The notes under the pieces were generated by a model. It worked only from the letters and a program-made list of their open reading frames with translations, ran no database searches and had not been told where the DNA came from. Below, piece by piece: positions 8,095-17,528 of a stretch of DNA of 64,000 bases. Made by a program: the position numbers and the translations under genes. The stretch spans positions 248,001 to 312,000 of the forward strand of contig NZ_QQGY01000001.1 of the NCBI RefSeq assembly GCF_003490595.1. The letters are read 5' to 3'. Each line of letters begins with the position of its first letter. The first letter of the stretch is position 1. The stretch is from Haemophilus haemolyticus_L (GTDB taxonomy: Bacteria > Pseudomonadota > Gammaproteobacteria > Enterobacterales > Pasteurellaceae).

Positions 8095-9621
8095 ATGAGT
8101 TCTCAATGCCCTTTTTCGCATTTATCGTCTACTAACCTAACTATGGGAAATGGCGCCCCTGTTGCGGACAATCAAAACAGTCTAACTGCAGGTCCGCGCG
8201 GTCCATTACTTTCACAAGATTTATGGCTTAACGAAAAATTAGCTGATTTCGTACGCGAAGTTATTCCAGAGCGTCGTATGCACGCGAAAGGTTCTGGTGC
8301 ATTTGGTACCTTTACTGTCACACACGATATTACTAAATATACTCGCGCAAAAATTTTCAGTGAAGTGGGCAAAAAAACAGAAATGTTCGCACGCTTTACC
8401 ACTGTTGCAGGTGAACGTGGTGCGGCTGATGCAGAGCGTGATATTCGTGGTTTTGCATTAAAATTCTATACTGAAGAAGGTAACTGGGACTTAGTGGGTA
8501 ACAACACCCCAGTATTCTTCTTACGTGATCCACGTAAATTCCCAGATTTAAACAAAGCGGTAAAACGTGATCCACGTACTAATATGCGTTCAGCAACGAA
8601 CAACTGGGATTTCTGGACATTATTACCAGAAGCATTACACCAAGTAACCGTTGTAATGAGTGATCGTGGTATTCCTGCAAGCTATCGTCATATGCATGGT
8701 TATGGTTCGCATACTTACAGTTTCTGGAATGAAGCTGGCGAACGTTTCTGGGTAAAATTCCATTTCCATACTCAACAAGGTATTAAAAATTTAACTGATG
8801 CAGAAGCAGCTGAAGTGATCGCAAATGATCGTGAAAGCCATCAACGCGATTTATATGAAGCAATCGAACGTGGCGACTTCCCGAAATGGACGCTATTCGT
8901 ACAAATTATGCCTGAAGCAGATGCGGAAAAAGTGCCTTATCATCCATTCGACTTAACCAAAGTGTGGCCGAAAAAAGATTATCCATTGATTGAAGTGGGT
9001 GAATTTGAACTTAACCGTAACCCAGAAAACTTCTTTGCTGATGTAGAACAATCTGCATTTGCACCAAGTAATTTAGTTCCAGGTATCGGCGCAAGCCCAG
9101 ATAAAATGTTACAAGCTCGTTTATTCAACTATGCGGATGCACAACGTTACCGTTTAGGTGTGAACTACCGTCAAATTCCAGTAAACCGTCCACATTGCCC
9201 TGTTCATAGCAACCAACGTGATGGCCAAGGCCGTGTAGATGGCAACTACGGAAGCTTACCACACTATGAACCAAACAGCTTCAGCCAATGGCAACAACAA
9301 CCAGACTTTGCTGAACCACCACTTCGTATTAACGGAGATGCAGCACACTGGGATTTCCGTAATGATGATAATGATTACTTCAGCCAACCGCGTGCATTAT
9401 TTAACTTAATGAATCCAGAGCAAAAACAAGCATTGTTCAACAATACTGCGGCTGCAATGGGCGATGCACCTGATTTCATTAAATATCGTCATATCCGTAA
9501 CTGTCACTGGTGTGATCCTGCATATGGTGAAGGCGTTGCAAAAGCATTGGGCTTAACAGTTGAAGATGCATTAAAAGCACGTGAAACTGACCCAGCATTA
9601 GGTCAAGGCGGATTGTTATAA
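8095..9621 (+). CDS. hktE: Catalase (monofunctional, heme)
   Basis: Breaks down hydrogen peroxide to water and oxygen in the cytosol. The 508-residue protein matches small-subunit (clade 3) catalases. It has the distal His in RRMHAKGSGAFGTF near residue 60, the proximal heme Tyr in RLFNYADAQRYRLG near residue 342, and the following VNRPHCPVHSNQRDG. This is the single catalase known in H. influenzae as HktE. RBS AAGGAG precedes the ATG. In other gamma-proteobacteria such genes are OxyR-controlled; I see only a partial ATAG half-site near 8010, so I do not call an operator. Confidence 0.96.
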   Translation: MSSQCPFSHLSSTNLTMGNGAPVADNQNSLTAGPRGPLLSQDLWLNEKLADFVREVIPERRMHAKGSGAFGTFTVTHDITKYTRAKIFSEVGKKTEMFARFTTVAGERGAADAERDIRGFALKFYTEEGNWDLVGNNTPVFFLRDPRKFPDLNKAVKRDPRTNMRSATNNWDFWTLLPEALHQVTVVMSDRGIPASYRHMHGYGSHTYSFWNEAGERFWVKFHFHTQQGIKNLTDAEAAEVIANDRESHQRDLYEAIERGDFPKWTLFVQIMPEADAEKVPYHPFDLTKVWPKKDYPLIEVGEFELNRNPENFFADVEQSAFAPSNLVPGIGASPDKMLQARLFNYADAQRYRLGVNYRQIPVNRPHCPVHSNQRDGQGRVDGNYGSLPHYEPNSFSQWQQQPDFAEPPLRINGDAAHWDFRNDDNDYFSQPRALFNLMNPEQKQALFNNTAAAMGDAPDFIKYRHIRNCHWCDPAYGEGVAKALGLTVEDALKARETDPALGQGGLL

Positions 9622-9642
9622 TCTCTAGGCTAGAGCCAAACA

Positions 9643-9670
9643 AAAACGGTAGGAATTTTCCTACCGTTTT
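9643..9670. terminator. Bidirectional terminator between catalase and pyrH
   Basis: AAAACGGTAGG pairs with CTACCGTTTT around a 7-base loop, placed between convergent genes. Confidence 0.8.
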
Positions 9671-9685
9671 ACGTTTCAACATTCA

Positions 9686-10399
9686 CTAACAAATAGTGGT
9701 GCCTTCTTCAGTACCAGTCACTACTTGAAGTAATGCACCAGGTTTACCCATATTGAACACTCTGATCGGCATGCCATGATCGCGAGCTAAAGTAAATGCA
9801 GCTAAGTCCATCACTTGTAATTCTTTATCGATCACTTCTGCATAACTTAAATTTTTATAAAGTTTTGCATCTGGATTTTTCGCAGGATCACAATTATATA
9901 CGCCATCAACTTTAGTCGCTTTCAACACAACATCAGCTTCAATTTCAATACCACGCAAACAAGCGGCAGAATCAGTGGTAAAGAATGGACTTCCTGTTCC
10001 TGCGGAGAAAATGACTACGCGTTTTTCGCGTAACATTTTGATTGCCTCAGACCAGTTATAAGTATCGCAAATACCATTTAATTGGAAAGCGGACATTAAT
10101 TTTGCATTCACATCAGCACGGAATAAAGAATCACGCATTGCCAAACCATTCATCACCGTAGCAAGCATTCCCATATGGTCGCCCACCACGCGATTCATCC
10201 CCGCTTTTGCTAGTTTTGCGCCACGGAATAAGTTGCCACCACCAAGAACGACACCGACTTCCACGCCCATTTCCACTAATTCTTTAATTTCAACAGCCAT
10301 ACGATCGAGAATAGCAGGATCGATACCAAAACCATCTTCTCCTTGTAATGCTTCACCGCTTAATTTCAATAAAATACGTTTATAAATTGGTTGGCTCAT
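9686..10399 (-). CDS. pyrH: UMP kinase
   Basis: Hexameric bacterial UMP kinase of the amino-acid-kinase fold that phosphorylates UMP to UDP for pyrimidine nucleotide synthesis. The 237-residue protein shows the N-terminal RILLKLSGEALQG, the GVVLGGGNLFRG loop, the UMP-binding VIFSAGTGSPFFTTD, and ATKVDGVYNCDP. A GA-rich leader precedes the ATG. It is transcribed alone here, divergent from the next gene. Confidence 0.97.
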   Translation of the reverse strand: MSQPIYKRILLKLSGEALQGEDGFGIDPAILDRMAVEIKELVEMGVEVGVVLGGGNLFRGAKLAKAGMNRVVGDHMGMLATVMNGLAMRDSLFRADVNAKLMSAFQLNGICDTYNWSEAIKMLREKRVVIFSAGTGSPFFTTDSAACLRGIEIEADVVLKATKVDGVYNCDPAKNPDAKLYKNLSYAEVIDKELQVMDLAAFTLARDHGMPIRVFNMGKPGALLQVVTGTEEGTTIC

Positions 10400-10529
10400 T
10401 GTTTTTTCCCTCTGGCTTAAAAAATTGGCTTATTCTATAAAATAACCGCTCAAGAGTGAAGAAGTTAAATATGGAAATTCTGAGTGAAAGGTGGATAATA
10501 GAGACATTTTCTTTTCAGGGAAGACAATT

Positions 10530-12089
10530 ATGAACACGAAAAAAACAAGCCAAATTTTGCCCGCACTTTTTGCAGTGATTTGTGCCGCATTAGCTGGTTA
10601 TTTTATTTTAATCGGTTCTGGAATGTTTACAGAACCAAATGTGGCTCTTATTCTGCTTGCAACAATAACTATTCTCTTATTAAGCAGCAGTAAAAAATCC
10701 TTCTATTTTATTTTGCTACCGCTTGCATTACTACATGCTTTTTATACGCCTACGGGGCTAAATTTTGGCCCTCCAAGCTACCAATATATCGCCTCGCTTT
10801 TCGCGACAGATATGCTGGAAACAAAGGAATTTCTATTGCAAATCCCAGTGAGTAGTTACTTAATTGCTTTCGCCATTCCTATTTTGATTTTTCTTCAGTA
10901 CAAAAGTGCGGTGAAATTTGGCATAAAATTTTATCGTAATAAAACATTTATTGCCTTAGCAACACTGCTCTTTGCTTACAACATGCCACTTGCTGAACCG
11001 ATTAAAGAAACGGTAAGTTCCACATTAAAAATTGTAGATGAAGTGCAAAAACTCAAACAAATGTCCCAATCTGATAACTGGGGAAAATCAACATTAGAAA
11101 ATTCACGCTATGATGATTATGTGATTGTTCTTGGTGAAAGTGCGCGGAAAGATTATCACCATGCCTACGGCTATCCGATTGAAAACACGCCATTTATGTC
11201 TAGCGCTAAAGGCACGCTGATTGATGGTTTTCGTTCAGCGGGAACAAATACTGTTGCCTCACTTCGACTTATGTTAACCCTCCCTAACAAAGAAAAATGG
11301 GAACCCAATTACAGTTTGAGTTTAGTCGATCTCATCAAATCTGCAGGCGTGAAAACTTATTGGCTTTCTAATCAAGGTATGCTCGGTGAATTCGATACGC
11401 CGGTTTCATCCCTTGCCTCAAAATCTGATGAAACCTTTTTCTTGAAAAAAGGCGGGAGCTTTAATTCTACTAACTTTAGTGATTTTGATTTATTACCAAA
11501 ATTCGCCCAAGTACTAGAAGATCCTATTCAAGGAAAACGTTTTATTATGTTGCATATTTATGGCTCACATCCAATGGCTTGCGACCGTGTCGAAGATTAT
11601 CCAAAAATCTTTAACGATAAAGATCTTAATCCGAGATATGGTTACTTAAATTGCTATGTGTCGTCTATTAAGAAAACTGATGAATTTTTAAAACGTGTAT
11701 ATGATCAGCTTGCAGAAAACGCGAATAAAAATCACCGCACTTTCTCAATGATTTATTTCTCAGATCACGGTTTGTGCCACCAACAGGATGAAAAAAACAA
11801 TATACTTTTGTTCAATCAAAACTGTTTCAGTCGAGAACATCATAATATTCCGTTATTCAAAATTTCGTCGGATGATACCGAACGCAAAGAATATAAGGTG
11901 TTTAAATCTGGGTTGAACTTCTTAGAAGGAATCGCAAATTGGATGGGAATTAAAAATCCTCAATTAACGCAAACAGAAGATTTATTTTCTAACGAATCGG
12001 ATAAAAATGACTTTGGATTGCAAAAACGAATTGATGAAAAATATCGTAAAGATGACGATCCTGCCATTGATATTCGTCCTAAACACTAG
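10530..12089 (+). CDS. Phosphoethanolamine transferase, EptA/CptA-like
   Basis: A 519-residue inner-membrane enzyme with about five N-terminal membrane segments (to residue ~170) and a periplasmic sulfatase-fold domain. Visible parts are YVIVLGESARKDY (metal site), GTNTVASLR with the likely nucleophilic threonine, IYGSHPMACDR, and YFSDHGLCH (metal site). This pattern defines the EptA/EptB/CptA group, which adds phosphoethanolamine to lipid A or LPS core. The acceptor cannot be read from sequence. I chose the ATG at 10530, preceded by CAGGGAAG, over an upstream in-frame ATG. Its placement before fabZ-lpxA fits an LPS role. Confidence 0.8.
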   Translation: MNTKKTSQILPALFAVICAALAGYFILIGSGMFTEPNVALILLATITILLLSSSKKSFYFILLPLALLHAFYTPTGLNFGPPSYQYIASLFATDMLETKEFLLQIPVSSYLIAFAIPILIFLQYKSAVKFGIKFYRNKTFIALATLLFAYNMPLAEPIKETVSSTLKIVDEVQKLKQMSQSDNWGKSTLENSRYDDYVIVLGESARKDYHHAYGYPIENTPFMSSAKGTLIDGFRSAGTNTVASLRLMLTLPNKEKWEPNYSLSLVDLIKSAGVKTYWLSNQGMLGEFDTPVSSLASKSDETFFLKKGGSFNSTNFSDFDLLPKFAQVLEDPIQGKRFIMLHIYGSHPMACDRVEDYPKIFNDKDLNPRYGYLNCYVSSIKKTDEFLKRVYDQLAENANKNHRTFSMIYFSDHGLCHQQDEKNNILLFNQNCFSREHHNIPLFKISSDDTERKEYKVFKSGLNFLEGIANWMGIKNPQLTQTEDLFSNESDKNDFGLQKRIDEKYRKDDDPAIDIRPKH

Positions 12090-12174
12090 GCTATATTGAG
12101 TGCGTTTTATTTTTAGCCGTAAATATCGTATAATCCGAGAGATTTTATTTGTTTATTTTTTGTAAGGTGTCAAC

Positions 12175-12621
12175 GTGTCAGAACAACAACCAAGAGTGAT
12201 CGAATCAAAAGAAATTATGACTTTATTACCACATCGCTATCCATTTTTATTAGTGGATCGCGTATTGGATTTTAAAGAAGGCGAATGGTTAAAAGCGATT
12301 AAAAATATTAGCGTCAATGAGCCTTGTTTCACAGGTCACTTCCCTGGCGAACCAATTTTACCGGGCGTTTTAATTTTAGAAGCTTTGGCACAGGCAATGG
12401 GCATTTTAGCCTTTAAAACTCACGAATTAAAAGGCGGTGAATTATTCTATTTCGCAGGTATTGATGAAGCGCGCTTTAAACGCCCAGTGTTACCTGGAGA
12501 TCAAATGGAATTAAACGTTCAAGTGATTAAAGAACGCCGTGGCATCACTGCATTTACTGGCGTAGCAACCGTAAATGGTGAAATTGCTTGTGAAGCAAAA
12601 CTAATGTGCGCTCGTCGTTAA
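12175..12621 (+). CDS. fabZ: 3-hydroxyacyl-ACP dehydratase
   Basis: Dehydrates (3R)-hydroxyacyl-ACP in fatty-acid elongation and competes with LpxA for hydroxymyristoyl-ACP. The 148-residue hot-dog fold protein has HRYPFLLVDRV and GHFPGEPILPGVLILEALAQ, which carry the catalytic His and Glu. The start is GTG at 12175 with AAGGTG 8-9 bases upstream. lpxA follows after 14 bases. The usual upstream lpxD is not adjacent here. Confidence 0.95.
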   Translation: MSEQQPRVIESKEIMTLLPHRYPFLLVDRVLDFKEGEWLKAIKNISVNEPCFTGHFPGEPILPGVLILEALAQAMGILAFKTHELKGGELFYFAGIDEARFKRPVLPGDQMELNVQVIKERRGITAFTGVATVNGEIACEAKLMCARR

Positions 12622-12635
12622 TTAAGGGGGTAAAT

Positions 12636-13424
12636 ATGATCCACCCAAATGCAAAAATCCATCCAACGGCCTTAGTTGAAGAAGGCGCAGTTATTGGTGA
12701 AGGTGTTGTTATCGGACCTTTCTGTATTGTTGAAGGCACTGTTGAAATTAAGGCTCGCACTGTATTGAAATCTCACGTTGTCGTACGTGGCGATACGGTT
12801 ATTGGCGAAGATAACGAAATCTATCAATTCGCCAGCATTGGTGAAGTAAACCAAGATTTAAAATATAACGGCGAAGCAACCAAAACGATTATTGGTAATA
12901 GCAACCGAATCCGTGAACACGTGACAATCCATCGTGGCACTATCCAAGGCGGTGGCGTAACCGCTATTGGCAATAACAATTTATTAATGGTGAATGTTCA
13001 CGTTGCACATGATTGCCAAATTAAAAACAACTGTATTTTGGCAAACAATGCAACACTTGCAGGTCACGTAGAATTAGATGATTTCGTGATTGTTGGTGGC
13101 ATGTCAGCAATTCACCAATTTGTAATCGTTGGTGCACACGTCATGTTAGGCGGCGGTTCTATGGTAAGCCAAGATGTACCTCCTTACGTTATGGCTCAAG
13201 GCAACCACGCCCGTCCATTTGGCGTAAACTTAGAAGGTTTAAAACGTCGTGGTTTTGATAAACCAACCATGCATGCAATCCGTAACGTTTATAAAATGAT
13301 CTATCGTAGTGGTAAAACGCTCGAAGAAGTGTTACCAGAAATTGAGCAAATCGCGGAAACCGATTCAGCGATCAGTTTCTTTGTTGAATTTTTCAAACGT
13401 TCAACTCGCGGTATTATTCGTTAA
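12636..13424 (+). CDS. lpxA: UDP-N-acetylglucosamine acyltransferase
   Basis: First step of lipid A synthesis: transfers 3-hydroxyacyl from ACP to UDP-GlcNAc in the cytosol. The 262-residue left-handed beta-helix protein has hexapeptide repeats from residue 1 to about 190 and the catalytic His in NVHVAHDC, then an alpha-helical C-terminus. I start at MIHPNAKI (12636), which has AAGGGGG 5 bases upstream and gives the length of E. coli LpxA. Normally lpxB follows directly; here a foreign gene intervenes. Confidence 0.97.
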   Translation: MIHPNAKIHPTALVEEGAVIGEGVVIGPFCIVEGTVEIKARTVLKSHVVVRGDTVIGEDNEIYQFASIGEVNQDLKYNGEATKTIIGNSNRIREHVTIHRGTIQGGGVTAIGNNNLLMVNVHVAHDCQIKNNCILANNATLAGHVELDDFVIVGGMSAIHQFVIVGAHVMLGGGSMVSQDVPPYVMAQGNHARPFGVNLEGLKRRGFDKPTMHAIRNVYKMIYRSGKTLEEVLPEIEQIAETDSAISFFVEFFKRSTRGIIR

Positions 13425-13468
13425 TAATATTTTTCATTCACTATTCATAATAATTATAAGAAAAATTT

Positions 13469-15076
13469 ATGTTATTAAATCTCAACAGTAAGTTTAAATT
13501 TTTTCTTACTACAACCTTTTTATTTTCTTCTCCTGATACATTAGCACTACATCTATCAGTTTCGATTGATGATAAAGAATCTCCCATTTATGAATCATTA
13601 ATAATTAAAGATGTTATTTCTATTGGTGCCGTTCCTTTCAGAGTAATGAGAACAGAGCTTCCCCCAGAGTTTAATGGTGCCGTTAATGGTATTCCAGAAG
13701 TCGCAGCCGAATCTCCAGAGTTTACTGGAGGGGTAAATGATATGGATCCACCAATTCATGAAATACCAGAATATACAGGTTGTATTACTAATTGTAGTGA
13801 TGTGCATCGTGCAGAGGTAAGTACACCTTATAAGATTTACGACAAAATTGACCACGGCACTGTTTACGCTGATGCTGATAAAGTGAAAGTATCTGCTGAA
13901 GAGAAAGTATCTGCTGAAGAGAAAGTATCTGTTGAAGTTGATAAAGTGAAAGTAGCTGTTGATAAAGAAGCTGATGCCCCTAAAATTCTATATGAGAAAG
14001 GCTCACCTGAGATACATTCAAAAAGTGAATTTACAGGTCCAGTTAATGGTATTCCTGAAGAAGCCGAATATCCAGAGTTTAATGGTGGGGTTAATGGAGA
14101 TAAGGATGGTGAAGCTGATTTTCAAGATAGACTACCAGTAGTTACATATGTTTCAATTACAGCTGTGCCATCTAATGCGCCAATAATGGATAAACCTGAA
14201 TATGTTGAGCCTCGCCAATCACTATCGAAACTAAAATTAGAAGAAAACAATAGTATATTATTGAAGCATCAATTTAATAAATTACGTTCCTTACAAACCT
14301 ATTGTATAGCTAATAAAAATGAGTTTTGTTATGGCATTCGACATCATTATATGGCTAAAAATGATATACATGATAATTTACTTGGTTTGCGTTTAGGGTA
14401 CGGTATAACAAATAGGTTAACTTTAGGGGGAAACATAGAGCGTTCATTAGGAAATAATCTATCAAACAACTATCGTACACTTCATAATAATGTTGGAATA
14501 GGGGCTTTTGTACATTACAAATTACCATCTAATTTATATATTGCAGCGAGTATTGGAAAAGATAGTAATTCTTATCGAAAGACATCCCCTGTTTTAACAA
14601 CAGCGTTACCAGATGTAAAGGGAGTTTCATGGAATTTAACATTGGGTCAGGACTTAACACTATCAAATAAAAACTCTTTAGGTTGGTATTTATCTTACCG
14701 AAATACACAGATTAAACAAAATGGATATGATGCACCTACTTCTCAGTTTTTAATGAAATACAATAATATAAAATGGACAGATCATTCACTTGCATCAGGT
14801 ATAAAATGGAATTATTCAATAACTACTAAATTAACATTGCTAAATAATATAGAAATTGAACATCAAATTAAAAGCAATGTGACTGGAGCTGTACAAATAG
14901 GAAACCTCAAACATGACTATCATCTTAATATTCACAAAACCCAGTGGAGTATTAGCTCAGGATTGAATTACTATTTTTCTCCAAAATTTAGTGTATCCCT
15001 TACACCTTATATAAAAAATGGACTGATTAGTAGTAAACAATGGGGAACCTATCTGTCATTAGAAGGTAAATTCTAG
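13469..15076 (+). CDS. Putative outer-membrane beta-barrel protein with PEF(N/T)GxVNG repeats
   Basis: A 535-residue protein that I cannot assign to a named family. A probable signal peptide (about residues 8-27) is followed by a surface-type region. That region has two related blocks containing the word EFNG/EFTG + xVNGIPE (residues ~64-92 and ~190-215), and between them short charged repeats (SAEEKV, VDKVKV). From about residue 280 to the final Phe it has alternating strands such as LGLRLGYGITNRLTLGGNIE and YFSPKFSVSLTPYI. The terminal aromatic residue fits BAM-inserted barrels. It is AT-rich, has no uptake signal and lies inside the lpxA-lpxB run, all suggesting acquisition. It may be an adhesin or autotransporter-like protein. 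Confidence 0.6.
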   Translation: MLLNLNSKFKFFLTTTFLFSSPDTLALHLSVSIDDKESPIYESLIIKDVISIGAVPFRVMRTELPPEFNGAVNGIPEVAAESPEFTGGVNDMDPPIHEIPEYTGCITNCSDVHRAEVSTPYKIYDKIDHGTVYADADKVKVSAEEKVSAEEKVSVEVDKVKVAVDKEADAPKILYEKGSPEIHSKSEFTGPVNGIPEEAEYPEFNGGVNGDKDGEADFQDRLPVVTYVSITAVPSNAPIMDKPEYVEPRQSLSKLKLEENNSILLKHQFNKLRSLQTYCIANKNEFCYGIRHHYMAKNDIHDNLLGLRLGYGITNRLTLGGNIERSLGNNLSNNYRTLHNNVGIGAFVHYKLPSNLYIAASIGKDSNSYRKTSPVLTTALPDVKGVSWNLTLGQDLTLSNKNSLGWYLSYRNTQIKQNGYDAPTSQFLMKYNNIKWTDHSLASGIKWNYSITTKLTLLNNIEIEHQIKSNVTGAVQIGNLKHDYHLNIHKTQWSISSGLNYYFSPKFSVSLTPYIKNGLISSKQWGTYLSLEGKF

Positions 15077-15125
15077 AATGGTAGTTCTAGGATGTTTTAT
15101 ATCATGTTAAATTAAAAATCACATT

Positions 15126-15149
15126 AGGGCGTACTTATACAAACGCCCT
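15126..15149 (+). terminator. Hairpin after the inserted outer-membrane gene
   Basis: AGGGCGT pairs with ACGCCCT around a 10-base loop, followed by a T-rich but interrupted tail. It probably ends the transcript of the inserted gene at least partly, upstream of lpxB. Confidence 0.5.
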
Positions 15150-15204
15150 TTGTAATTTTATTGTTTTAATTTTATTGTTTTAATTTTATTCAAGGATAAC
15201 GTTT

Positions 15205-16377
15205 ATGAATAGGATAAGCCCAACCATTGCTCTTGTTGCAGGAGAAGTATCTGGTGATATTCTCGGTGCTGGTTTAATTCGTCAGCTCAAAGCTCATTAT
15301 CCTAACGCTCGCTTTATTGGCATTGCAGGCCCAAGAATGTTAGCTGAAGGCTGTGAGACGCTTGTCGATATGGAAGAGCTTTCAGTCATGGGCTTGGCTG
15401 AAATTTTGAAACATCTTCCTCGTCTATTGAAAATTCGCAAAAATGTCATTCAAACCATATTGCAAGAAAAACCTGATGTTTACATCGGCATTGATGCGCC
15501 TGATTTTAATTTGGATGTAGAACTCAAGCTCAAAGCAAACGGAATTAAAACTATTCATTACGTGAGCCCCTCTGTATGGGCATGGCGTCAAAATCGCATT
15601 CACAAAATTGCCAAAGCGACTCATCAAGTTCTTGCCTTTTTGCCTTTTGAGAAAGCCTTTTACGATAAATTTAAGGTCCCTTGCCGTTTTATTGGACACA
15701 CAATGGCAGATGCTATTCCGCTCAAACCAAATCGTGCCGAAGCCTGCCAAATGCTACAGCTTGATCCTACACAACGCTATTTAGCTATCTTAGTTGGAAG
15801 TCGTGGATCAGAAGTGGAATTTCTGGCTGAGCCTTTCTTGAAAACAGCTTTATTGTTAAAAGAACAATTCCCTGATTTACAATTCCTAGTTCCTTTGGTG
15901 AACGAGAAACGACGAATTCAATTTGAAGCCATTAAAGCTAAAATTGCGCCAAATCTAGACCTGCATTTAATTGATGGCAATGCACGACAAGCAATGATCG
16001 CAGCTGATGCAACGCTTCTTGCTTCAGGAACAGCTGCGCTTGAAGCAATGCTTTGTAAATCCCCTATGGTGGTTGGCTATCGAATGAAACCACTGACCTA
16101 TTTCTTAGCAAAACGTTTAGTGAAAACTGATTATATTTCTTTACCAAACTTGCTTGCGAATGAAATGCTCGTTCCTGAAATGATTCAAGAAGAATGCACG
16201 CCAGAATTGCTCGCTGAAAAACTATCTGCTTATCTTTCTGATGATGAAAGTGCGGTAAAAAATCGCCATGTTTTAATTCAGCACTTCACGGATTTACACC
16301 AAAAAATTCAATGCAATGCGGATAAGCAAGCAGCTCAAGCGGTTATTGATTTATTAGAGGGAACAGAAAATGTTTGA
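15205..16377 (+). CDS. lpxB: Lipid-A-disaccharide synthase
   Basis: Family GT19 glycosyltransferase that joins UDP-2,3-diacylglucosamine and lipid X into the lipid A disaccharide at the inner face of the cytoplasmic membrane. The 390-residue protein shows LVAGEVSGDILGAGL at the N-terminus, YVSPSVWAWRQNRI, and the nucleotide-binding ASGTAALEAMLCKSPMVVGY. It overlaps rnhB by 8 bases, as usual. Its promoter is unclear: upstream lies only a repeated ATTTTATTGTTTTA tract, so it may depend on read-through from the inserted gene. Confidence 0.96.
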   Translation: MNRISPTIALVAGEVSGDILGAGLIRQLKAHYPNARFIGIAGPRMLAEGCETLVDMEELSVMGLAEILKHLPRLLKIRKNVIQTILQEKPDVYIGIDAPDFNLDVELKLKANGIKTIHYVSPSVWAWRQNRIHKIAKATHQVLAFLPFEKAFYDKFKVPCRFIGHTMADAIPLKPNRAEACQMLQLDPTQRYLAILVGSRGSEVEFLAEPFLKTALLLKEQFPDLQFLVPLVNEKRRIQFEAIKAKIAPNLDLHLIDGNARQAMIAADATLLASGTAALEAMLCKSPMVVGYRMKPLTYFLAKRLVKTDYISLPNLLANEMLVPEMIQEECTPELLAEKLSAYLSDDESAVKNRHVLIQHFTDLHQKIQCNADKQAAQAVIDLLEGTENV

Positions 16378-16963
16378 ATATCCACAAGGCTATGAATTGA
16401 TCGCTGGCGTTGATGAAGTTGGGCGAGGCCCTCTAGTTGGGGCTGTTGTAACGGCAGCCGTCATTTTAGATCCGAATAACCCAATTGAAGGCCTCGCTGA
16501 TTCTAAAAAACTTTCTGAGAAAAAACGTTTAGCCCTTGCTGAAGAAATCAAAGAAAAAGCCCTTGCTTGGGCATTAGGTCGAGCTGAAGCTAACGAAATT
16601 GACGAGATAAATATCCTGCAAGCCTCCTTGCTGGCAATGACTCGAGCAGTAAAATCTTTAAAAATTCAACCGCACTTTGTGTTGGTTGATGGCAATAAGA
16701 TCCCAAAAGATTTAGATATTCCAGCGCAAGCCGTCGTAAAAGGCGATAGCCTTGTGGCGGAAATCAGTGCAGCCTCTATTTTGGCGAAAGTGGCACGAGA
16801 CCAAGAAATGGAAGAATTAGACAAGCAATATCCAGAATATGCTTTTGCCCAGCATAAAGGCTATCCAACCAAATTACATTTGGAAAAATTAGCTAAACTT
16901 GGCGCATTACCGCAACATCGTCGTAGCTTTGCCCCAGTGAAAAAAGCGCTAGAAAATTGTTAG
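16370..16963 (+). CDS. rnhB: Ribonuclease HII
   Basis: Cuts the RNA strand of RNA-DNA hybrids, including single ribonucleotides in DNA. The 197-residue protein has the acidic active site in IAGVDEVGRGPLVGAVV and LVDGNKIP, and the KGYPTKLHLEKL segment. It starts inside the end of lpxB (8-base overlap), so translation is probably coupled. Confidence 0.96.
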   Translation: MFEYPQGYELIAGVDEVGRGPLVGAVVTAAVILDPNNPIEGLADSKKLSEKKRLALAEEIKEKALAWALGRAEANEIDEINILQASLLAMTRAVKSLKIQPHFVLVDGNKIPKDLDIPAQAVVKGDSLVAEISAASILAKVARDQEMEELDKQYPEYAFAQHKGYPTKLHLEKLAKLGALPQHRRSFAPVKKALENC

Positions 16964-17012
16964 AATTTTAATCGTAAAATGCTTTTATTAGGCAGTGAAA
17001 TATTGATAAAAC

Positions 17013-17039
17013 AAAGGGAGTATTAAAAATACTCCCTTT
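17013..17039. terminator. Bidirectional terminator between rnhB and the AhpD-like gene
   Basis: AAAGGGAGTA pairs with TACTCCCTTT around a 7-base loop between convergent genes. Confidence 0.75.
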
Positions 17040-17075
17040 CCTTTAATCAACTTAACTCTATGGAATAACGGGTAA

Positions 17076-17417
17076 TTAACCTTTCTGTACGTTATATGCT
17101 TCCAATGCACGTAAAGAATAAGTATAAGCAGCGCCTGCATTTAATGCGATAGACATTGCTAATGCTGCAGCTACTTCAGCTTCGCTTGCGCCAGCTTTTA
17201 CCGCTTCTTCTGCGTGTACGCTAATGCAGCTTTCACAACGAGTTGTTACAGCAACCGCTAATGCGATAAGTTCACGAGTTTTAGCGTCAAGCACATTGCC
17301 TTCTGCCGCTGCAGCGCCTAATGCTTGGTAAGCTTGTAACATTTTTGGATATTGTTTACCTAACGCACCAAATGATTTTTTAACGTGTGATGTTTCTTCT
17401 TTCCAATCTGCAAACAT
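17076..17417 (-). CDS. AhpD-like carboxymuconolactone decarboxylase family protein
   Basis: A 113-residue all-helical protein of the AhpD/CMD superfamily. The redox motif is present as RCESCISVHAEEAVKAG (Cys-x-x-Cys with the following His), which in AhpD relatives gives alkylhydroperoxide or disulfide reductase activity. The conserved FGALGKQYPKMLQAYQALG lies near the N-terminus. The partner and substrate are not visible. It is divergent from an AraC-type regulator 111 bases away, which suggests that regulator controls it. Confidence 0.85.
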   Translation of the reverse strand: MFADWKEETSHVKKSFGALGKQYPKMLQAYQALGAAAAEGNVLDAKTRELIALAVAVTTRCESCISVHAEEAVKAGASEAEVAAALAMSIALNAGAAYTYSLRALEAYNVQKG

Positions 17418-17528
17418 AATGTTCTCCTAAATATATTGAATTAATAACGAACTGGTGTGGCAAATTATAGGCAGATTGGATTATGATACTTGCTTATTTA
17501 TCTCAATTTTTATCGCTAATATCTCATT

